Source: an uncultured Bacteroidia bacterium (GTDB taxonomy: Bacteria > Bacteroidota > Bacteroidia > Bacteroidales > Prolixibacteraceae). Taken from it: a DNA stretch of 59,380 nucleotides. Every line of letters starts with the position of its first letter. The first letter of the stretch is position 1. The stretch spans positions 1-59,380 of the forward strand of contig CAILKW010000029.1 of NCBI GenBank assembly GCA_903834845.1. Reading direction: 5' to 3'. A program made the translations under genes and the position numbers. Of the stretch, positions 54,677 to 59,380 are shown piece by piece. The notes under the pieces are model-generated. The model was not told where the DNA came from and did not search any database. It saw only the letters and a program-made list of their open reading frames with translations.

Positions 54677-57600
54677 TTAAAAGGTAACAGCTAAAGAGCC
54701 ACTAAACATCTTATAAAGCGGATACGAATCGTTTGAATCAAATCGGAAAGCATTTGAATCAACACCCTTTGATGGATCGCTTTTGACACTTTCAGGATCG
54801 AATCCAGGATAAGTGGTAAGCGTGAAAAGGTTTCTTCCTATCAGGCTAAACCGTACATTTTTTACGTATTTTTCCAGAAATGAAGGTTTGATGTCGTAAC
54901 TTAACGAGATTTCCCTGACTTTAAGGAAAGAGGCATCAAATGCCAATACATCATTGTCCCATCCCAAAATACCACCTGTTTGGCCGCTATTCTCGTAGTA
55001 TCCAATTGGTTTAACTGAATTCCATGGTAGTCCTGATTGATCAAGCAGCTTTGGTTCTGTGGTGTAACGGACGGAATGGTTATAAACCTGTCCACCATTC
55101 TGCCAGGAAGCCAAAACGTACAGTGTCAGTTTTTTGTAAGTAAGTGTCGATGTAAAATTCACATTAAAGTCGGGATTGAAGTTTGCACAGGGTAAAGCCA
55201 TTATATTTCCTTTGTCATCTTTAACTTTTACCGGTTTTTCAGTTACAGTACCTATAGAAGTTTTTTCTACAACAAATCCTTGATTATTAATAGCAAACCA
55301 TTCGTTAACAGTCCTGCCGGCAGGAATCTGGTTTTTAACTTCGTCAAGCGTCCTTGCGAATTTATCGAGATAAAGAACACCAAAGTCCACGCCCTCTTCA
55401 ATGCGGAAGCGTGTACCGTTTAACATGTAAGGTGTTGCGTTGAGTTTTGTAATTCTTTGTCTGATACGGTCAAACAAAAAAGAAACATCCCAGTTGACCT
55501 GTTTGTTTTTAATTACATTATAGCTTAAGCTTGCTTCAAAAGCTGTTGATTTGATCGTACCTGCATTTTGCCATTGAAAGGCGGCACCTGAAAGTGGGGA
55601 AATGGGTACTTTCAGAATTTGATCGGTATTTGTAGCATTTGAAAAGCTAAAGCTAAAATTGAACTTGTTGAGGAAGGCCAGATCAGTACCTATTTCCAAT
55701 TCACGCGAAAAAGAGGGTTTCAAGTTTTTATTACCAAGGGTCTCCATATTACCCGGGACTCCGTTAACCAATGAAAAAACCTCATATTGAGCATCGAAAG
55801 GAGGCCTTAAACCGGCAACTCCATAAGATGCCCTTAGTTTCCATTCTTCAATTCCTCGAATTTTAAAGTCCTGCGAAATACGCCATGCAGCTGAAGCCCT
55901 GTAAAACGTTTGCCATCTGACATCGGCTCCAAATAAGGATGATGCATCTCTCCTGACCAGAGCATCAACGATGTATTTATCCTTATAGTCCACGGCAGCA
56001 ATTGATGCATAATTGTAGGCAATGTTCTGATAAATACTTGACGAGGAACTTTGGTTGGCACTAAGGTTTATTGAGGTAACTCCCATGCCTCTAACGCCTA
56101 AGTTATTGCCCCCACCTGACAAACTGTTGCTTTCAGATGATTCGTATAGAAACTGGGCTTTTAACCTTGTATTGAAATCGCCATATTTTTTAAAAAAGGA
56201 ACCTTCGATAGTTACAATTTCTTCTTTGCTGTTCCATTGGCTTCTGCTGATGTAACCGTTATCTTCGGTAAGATCCGTTTTTAGTTTGCCTTTGGGCGAC
56301 AAGTAAAAGTCTTCGCCTATGCTGCGTGTTGTTCCATACGAAGCTTCAAAAAGCAGGTAATCAGTAGGTGTAAATTTTAGTCCTGTAAAAGAGATTAACT
56401 TTTGTGTTTTTCCATCACTAACCGTATTTGCAATCTCATAAAGTGGGTTGGAAGAACCTGAACTAATCTTGTTTACGTTTACTTTATAGGGTGTACCATC
56501 AGCGTTAGGAAGGGTAAGGTCAGCGTATGGGTCACTGTTAAGAAGGAGCCCAAATGCACCTGCAGCACGATTGTCGGTATTTGACTGCGAAAAAAGATTT
56601 GATGTGGTCAATTTCCATTTATCAGAAATCTGATAATCAAGGTTAAGCTTGAGGTTATTGCGGCTGTTGCCATCGACTAAGCTCACAATACCCTGTTCTT
56701 TAGTAGTTTGAATTGAAGAATATACCGAAATGCGCGAATCCTGGGAATTCCCCCTCAAAGATAAATAATTTGTTGTGTATCCACCCGGATTAAAAAACTG
56801 ACCAATATGATCGTATGTATTCGGATATAAATTGTCCATTACCTGATCTGGGTCATCATTGCTTGTCAGTAAACCGTTTTCAATAATTTTGTTGGTTGCC
56901 TTCGACTGTGGTGGAACATAGCCAATAAAACTTTTACCTGTTTCAATTCGATAATCAACCTGTACTTTGCCTGCTGCCATAGAACTTCCCCTTTTTGAAA
57001 AAATGCTGACAACCCCGTTGGCTGCACGCGATCCATATAGCGAAGATGCCGCAGCTCCCTTAAGTACTTCAATCGATTCGATGTCTTCAACATTTACGTC
57101 GGACAAGCCTAACTCTGTTTGGACACCATCTATGATTATCAATGGGTTGGAACTTCCAAAAATTGTTTTTACCCCTCGAAGCTGGATGTCGGATCCCGAA
57201 CCAGGTGCACCACTTGTTTTGGTTATTTTTACTCCGGCCACCTTACCTTGGATTGCAGAAGCAGCGTCAATTGCAGGAACCAATTGTAAACTCTTTGAAC
57301 TTATTTTCTCAATCGAAAAACCCAATTTGCGTTTTGGAGTCCCACTGGCTACACCAGTAATTACTACCTCATCAACATCAATTGTTTCATCTGTCATCCA
57401 AATAGTGAAGGAGTTTTTACCGTTTTCAATTATAACTTCCTGCGTCTTCATCCCAACAAATGAGAATATAAGAGCTTTGGCTTCAATAGGCACTGAAAAT
57501 TTAAACTTTCCCTCAATGTCAGTGGTAATCCCAATAGTTGTTCCTTTGGCCAGAATAGTCACACCAGGTATAGGTAAACCTTTTGAATCAAATACTAAAC

Positions 57601-57766
57601 CCTTTACTTCTTTTTTTTGTGATTGCTGAGAATTATCAACATTTGTAATATTTGCCGATAAAGTCATCACAAAACCGAAAAGAAGTACAATGGTCAATTT
57701 CATAATTTTCCAAAGCTTTTTTTGACTTCCCCTGTCAGGAAAGCCGTTAATCCAATTTTTTTGCAT
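54677..57766 (-). CDS. SusC/RagA TonB-dependent transporter without STN domain
   Basis: This 1029-residue outer membrane protein shares the N-terminal extension and signal peptide with the SusC at 23831 (NGFPDRGSQKKLWKIMKLT against IGFPYQGSQNKIWKIMKLT). After the signal peptide only some 12 linker residues (TNVDNSQQSQ) precede the carboxypeptidase-like domain (KEVKGLVFDSKGLPIPGVTI); the roughly 80-residue STN domain is absent. TonB-box-like VDEVVITG, plug (IEVLKGAAASSLYGSRAANG) and barrel ending FSGSLAVTF are complete. It transports oligosaccharide with its SusD, but without STN it should not signal to the FecR encoded 90 bases upstream. Confidence 0.95.
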   Translation of the reverse strand: MQKNWINGFPDRGSQKKLWKIMKLTIVLLFGFVMTLSANITNVDNSQQSQKKEVKGLVFDSKGLPIPGVTILAKGTTIGITTDIEGKFKFSVPIEAKALIFSFVGMKTQEVIIENGKNSFTIWMTDETIDVDEVVITGVASGTPKRKLGFSIEKISSKSLQLVPAIDAASAIQGKVAGVKITKTSGAPGSGSDIQLRGVKTIFGSSNPLIIIDGVQTELGLSDVNVEDIESIEVLKGAAASSLYGSRAANGVVSIFSKRGSSMAAGKVQVDYRIETGKSFIGYVPPQSKATNKIIENGLLTSNDDPDQVMDNLYPNTYDHIGQFFNPGGYTTNYLSLRGNSQDSRISVYSSIQTTKEQGIVSLVDGNSRNNLKLNLDYQISDKWKLTTSNLFSQSNTDNRAAGAFGLLLNSDPYADLTLPNADGTPYKVNVNKISSGSSNPLYEIANTVSDGKTQKLISFTGLKFTPTDYLLFEASYGTTRSIGEDFYLSPKGKLKTDLTEDNGYISRSQWNSKEEIVTIEGSFFKKYGDFNTRLKAQFLYESSESNSLSGGGNNLGVRGMGVTSINLSANQSSSSSIYQNIAYNYASIAAVDYKDKYIVDALVRRDASSLFGADVRWQTFYRASAAWRISQDFKIRGIEEWKLRASYGVAGLRPPFDAQYEVFSLVNGVPGNMETLGNKNLKPSFSRELEIGTDLAFLNKFNFSFSFSNATNTDQILKVPISPLSGAAFQWQNAGTIKSTAFEASLSYNVIKNKQVNWDVSFLFDRIRQRITKLNATPYMLNGTRFRIEEGVDFGVLYLDKFARTLDEVKNQIPAGRTVNEWFAINNQGFVVEKTSIGTVTEKPVKVKDDKGNIMALPCANFNPDFNVNFTSTLTYKKLTLYVLASWQNGGQVYNHSVRYTTEPKLLDQSGLPWNSVKPIGYYENSGQTGGILGWDNDVLAFDASFLKVREISLSYDIKPSFLEKYVKNVRFSLIGRNLFTLTTYPGFDPESVKSDPSKGVDSNAFRFDSNDSYPLYKMFSGSLAVTF

Positions 57767-57817
57767 ACTTTTGAACTGTTTTAATGAATAAATACTGTAT
57801 TGATTTGGTGTTTATTG

Positions 57818-57849
57818 AAACCGGGAGATGTTCCACCATTTTCCGGTTT
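57818..57849 (-). promoter_or_regulatory. Conserved hairpin between fecR and susC, second copy
   Basis: AAACCGG (57818-57824) and CCGGTTT (57843-57849) pair perfectly. The loop side carries the same GGTGGAACAT word as the copy at 23748. Stem changes relative to that copy are compensatory. Confidence 0.6.
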
Positions 57850-57856
57850 TTTATTG

Positions 57857-59050
57857 TTACTTTATAGTGTATTGATTTTCATTCACTTGTTCGAATCTGG
57901 ACAAAGAGACTTTCTCCAGATATTCCATCACCTCCTTTCTGCTTCTCTTTAAATCAAGTTTACCACTAATACGCATTATCTCCTTTTGGCGATCTGAAAA
58001 ATTGATCGAAATATTGTAAAAACGTTCCAATTTTTTAATGACACGAACAAAATCTATCTCATCAAAACTAATCAACCCCTTTGTCCACAATGTGTAATAA
58101 TCGGTGTCAATTTCATATATTTTCGTGTTGTTGTTGCTTTTATTAAACGATGCCATTTGATTGGGCTTAATAAGTATATCATTCACGAAAAGGCCAGCTC
58201 CTTGTTGTCTGATAGCGACACTTCCTTCTTTCAAAACTGTTTGAATTACGTTATCTTCAGGATAGGCCGAAACGTTAAACTTTGTTCCAAATACTTTAAT
58301 ATCAATGTTTGAAGTTTTTACAATAAAAGGTTTTTCCTGATTTTTTGCAACTTCAAAATAAGCTTCGCCGAATAGTAACACCTCACGGGTTTTATCCTTA
58401 AACAATGTCGGATATACAAGACGGCTTCCGGCATTCAGCCAAACCACAGTATTATCAGATAATACAACTTTTGATTGATTTCCGTAAGGAATAACCAATT
58501 GATTCATCACGTTTAGAGCATCTTCAGTTGTCTGAAGAACGGAATCATTATTTAAAACTACAGCCCCGCTACGAGAATAATCAACTGTGGAATTTGATTT
58601 TTTAAGATTTACATTTTCGCCATTTGAAGTAATCAGCAATGGCCCCTGAGTTGAAGAAGAAACCTGAATTGTCTGCCTTGCAAACTCCTGATAAATAGTT
58701 TCTTTTCCCATTTTTGTATAAACCACCAAACCCCCAATCCCGGCAAAAATCAGGGCAACAGCCGCATACTTCAAAAAGGTATGAAGCATCAGCCGAATTT
58801 TGTTTTGTTTTAAATCGTGATTGATTTTATTGATAATCCGTTTGCTCAGTTCCTCTTTTTCAGAAAGAGGGAGCCTATCGTTTGAAAACCTTAGGTCGCA
58901 CAGACGATCTTTTAGTTCAAGAATTCTGTTTCTTTCATCAGGATGTTCAAGCAGGTAATGTTCCCAATGGGTTTCGATAGCCGGAGTAGTATTGAATATC
59001 CACTTAAGGAATTCAAGATTTTCTATATATTTTTGATCAAAAGAAGTCAT
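57857..59050 (-). CDS. FecR-family anti-sigma factor
   Basis: The 397-residue protein has an N-terminal cytoplasmic region, one membrane helix (LKYAAVALIFAGIGGLVVYT, about residues 93-112), a periplasmic FecR domain with consensus residues (VIPYGNQSKVVLSDNTVVWL, NAGSRLVYPTLF, GEAYFEVAKNQEKPF) and a C-terminal DUF4974-like domain (FYNISINFSDRQKEIMRISG). It should hold an ECF sigma factor at the membrane. No sigma gene is within the 330 bases upstream that remain in the window. It heads the minus-strand operon, whose SusC lacks the STN domain that usually signals to FecR. Confidence 0.93.
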   Translation of the reverse strand: MTSFDQKYIENLEFLKWIFNTTPAIETHWEHYLLEHPDERNRILELKDRLCDLRFSNDRLPLSEKEELSKRIINKINHDLKQNKIRLMLHTFLKYAAVALIFAGIGGLVVYTKMGKETIYQEFARQTIQVSSSTQGPLLITSNGENVNLKKSNSTVDYSRSGAVVLNNDSVLQTTEDALNVMNQLVIPYGNQSKVVLSDNTVVWLNAGSRLVYPTLFKDKTREVLLFGEAYFEVAKNQEKPFIVKTSNIDIKVFGTKFNVSAYPEDNVIQTVLKEGSVAIRQQGAGLFVNDILIKPNQMASFNKSNNNTKIYEIDTDYYTLWTKGLISFDEIDFVRVIKKLERFYNISINFSDRQKEIMRISGKLDLKRSRKEVMEYLEKVSLSRFEQVNENQYTIK

Positions 59051-59117
59051 ATTTCAAGTTTTATAGTCACAAGAGGATCAAAAATGAAAAAAGGGACAGA
59101 ATTTTGAAAATTTATTT
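59051..59117 (-). promoter_or_regulatory. FecR leader/promoter block, second copy
   Basis: This is nearly identical to 22486-22553, including AAAATTCTGTCCCTT, TTTCATTTTTG and TATAAAACTTGAAA before the ATG; sequence beyond it differs. Conservation in an otherwise diverged intergenic region argues for regulation. Confidence 0.55.
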
Positions 59118-59297
59118 TTTGGTTCGTGGAAACAGATGACACTGATGATGCAGATGATAAAGATCCCGCAAATGCGGAATCGATTTTTAGTTTTTATCAT
59201 TGCAAATCCGTTTTGTATTTATTATTTGTGTTCTGAAGTATTGAGTCCACTCCGAAAAGTGTTTTTGTTTTTAATTAATTATTATTCAGATATATAG

Positions 59298-59328
59298 TTG
59301 TGTAATTCAATTGTTTTATGTATCTTGC
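59298..59328 (+). promoter_or_regulatory. Candidate promoter at window end
   Basis: TTG at 59298-59300 and TATCTTGC at 59321-59328 (one mismatch from TAnnTTTG) are spaced 20 bases apart and precede an ATG at 59352. Confidence 0.3.
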
Positions 59329-59351
59329 TTGCATATTCAAAAAAGCATTAA

Positions 59352-59380
59352 ATGTTCAAGAAGTCATCGAAATCTAGTCA
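59352..59380 (+). CDS. Possible 5' end of a gene (transposase-like start), cut by window edge
   Basis: Nine codons read MFKKSSKSS after a promoter-like site. From memory this resembles the start of some Bacteroidota DDE transposases (a form like MFK.SSK..QLDLF). With so few residues this is only a hint. Confidence 0.2.

Noticed and set aside
56967-57629. Plus-strand 220-residue frame opposite SusC
   Set aside because: Shadow of the plug and carboxypeptidase-like domain; no own motifs.
22375-59160. ACAGATGACAC-like runs upstream of both FecR genes as a shared regulatory element
   Set aside because: The two runs are degenerate and lie in opposite orientation relative to the genes; similar words are common in AT-rich intergenic DNA.

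Overview
The window is from a Bacteroidota genome, most likely a free-living or environmental Bacteroidia of the Marinilabiliales/Prolixibacteraceae kind (the lineage is inferred, not shown). The evidence is two SusC/SusD pairs with FecR anti-sigma proteins, a T9SS-type C-terminal sorting domain, many lipoproteins with an SxC lipobox, a LacI regulator, PorV/PorQ-like barrels, and promoters with the TAnnTTTG -7 element. No rRNA, tRNA or CRISPR array was seen.

Left part (1-13.7 kb), mixed chromosomal genes: a membrane 4Fe-4S protein cut by the window edge and coupled to a Tat-exported FAD oxidoreductase; a beta-propeller/phosphoesterase fusion; a repeat-rich intergenic island (CCTATGTG repeats, a REP-like hairpin, a CAACCAC/GTGGTTG palindrome); a hicBA module in which hicA is dead and hicB intact; a helix-hairpin-helix/outer-membrane-barrel protein overlapping a PorV/PorQ-like barrel; asnB with a clear terminator; a LacI regulator with tandem palindromic operators; and a PQQ-repeat lipoprotein.

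Middle (13.7-22.5 kb), a plastic region: two near-identical copies of an AAA ATPase/PD-(D/E)XK nuclease-like gene, each with its own short promoter, flank a secreted M28 peptidase. Next come a degraded 3' remnant of a sulfatase and about 0.7 kb without a recognisable gene.

Right part (22.5-59.1 kb), a large convergent glycan-utilisation locus. Its plus-strand arm is FecR, SusC (with STN domain), SusD, a FAS1-like lipoprotein, a DUF5007-like lipoprotein, terminator, a secreted protein of unknown family, two GH172 (DUF2961) proteins, a glycosidase-like/FGE-like fusion, a GH127-type (DUF1680) enzyme and an (alpha/alpha)6-barrel glycosidase. Its minus-strand arm is FecR, SusC (without STN domain), SusD, small lipoprotein, GH38 alpha-mannosidase, UroD-like protein, sodium:solute symporter and a soluble PocR/PAS/GAF hybrid histidine kinase. 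The arms meet tail to tail at about 43.2 kb. Surface SusCD complexes would import oligosaccharides, exported GH172/GH127/other enzymes would trim furanose-rich side chains, and the signal-less GH38 and the symporter would handle cytoplasmic steps. An arabinofuranose/fructofuranose- and mannose-containing glycan is the inferred target. The two FecR-SusC ends are inverted paralogues that share leader and intergenic hairpin, but have decayed in complementary ways: one has lost the STN domain, the other has a drifted FecR. The last bases of the window may be the start of a transposase gene.
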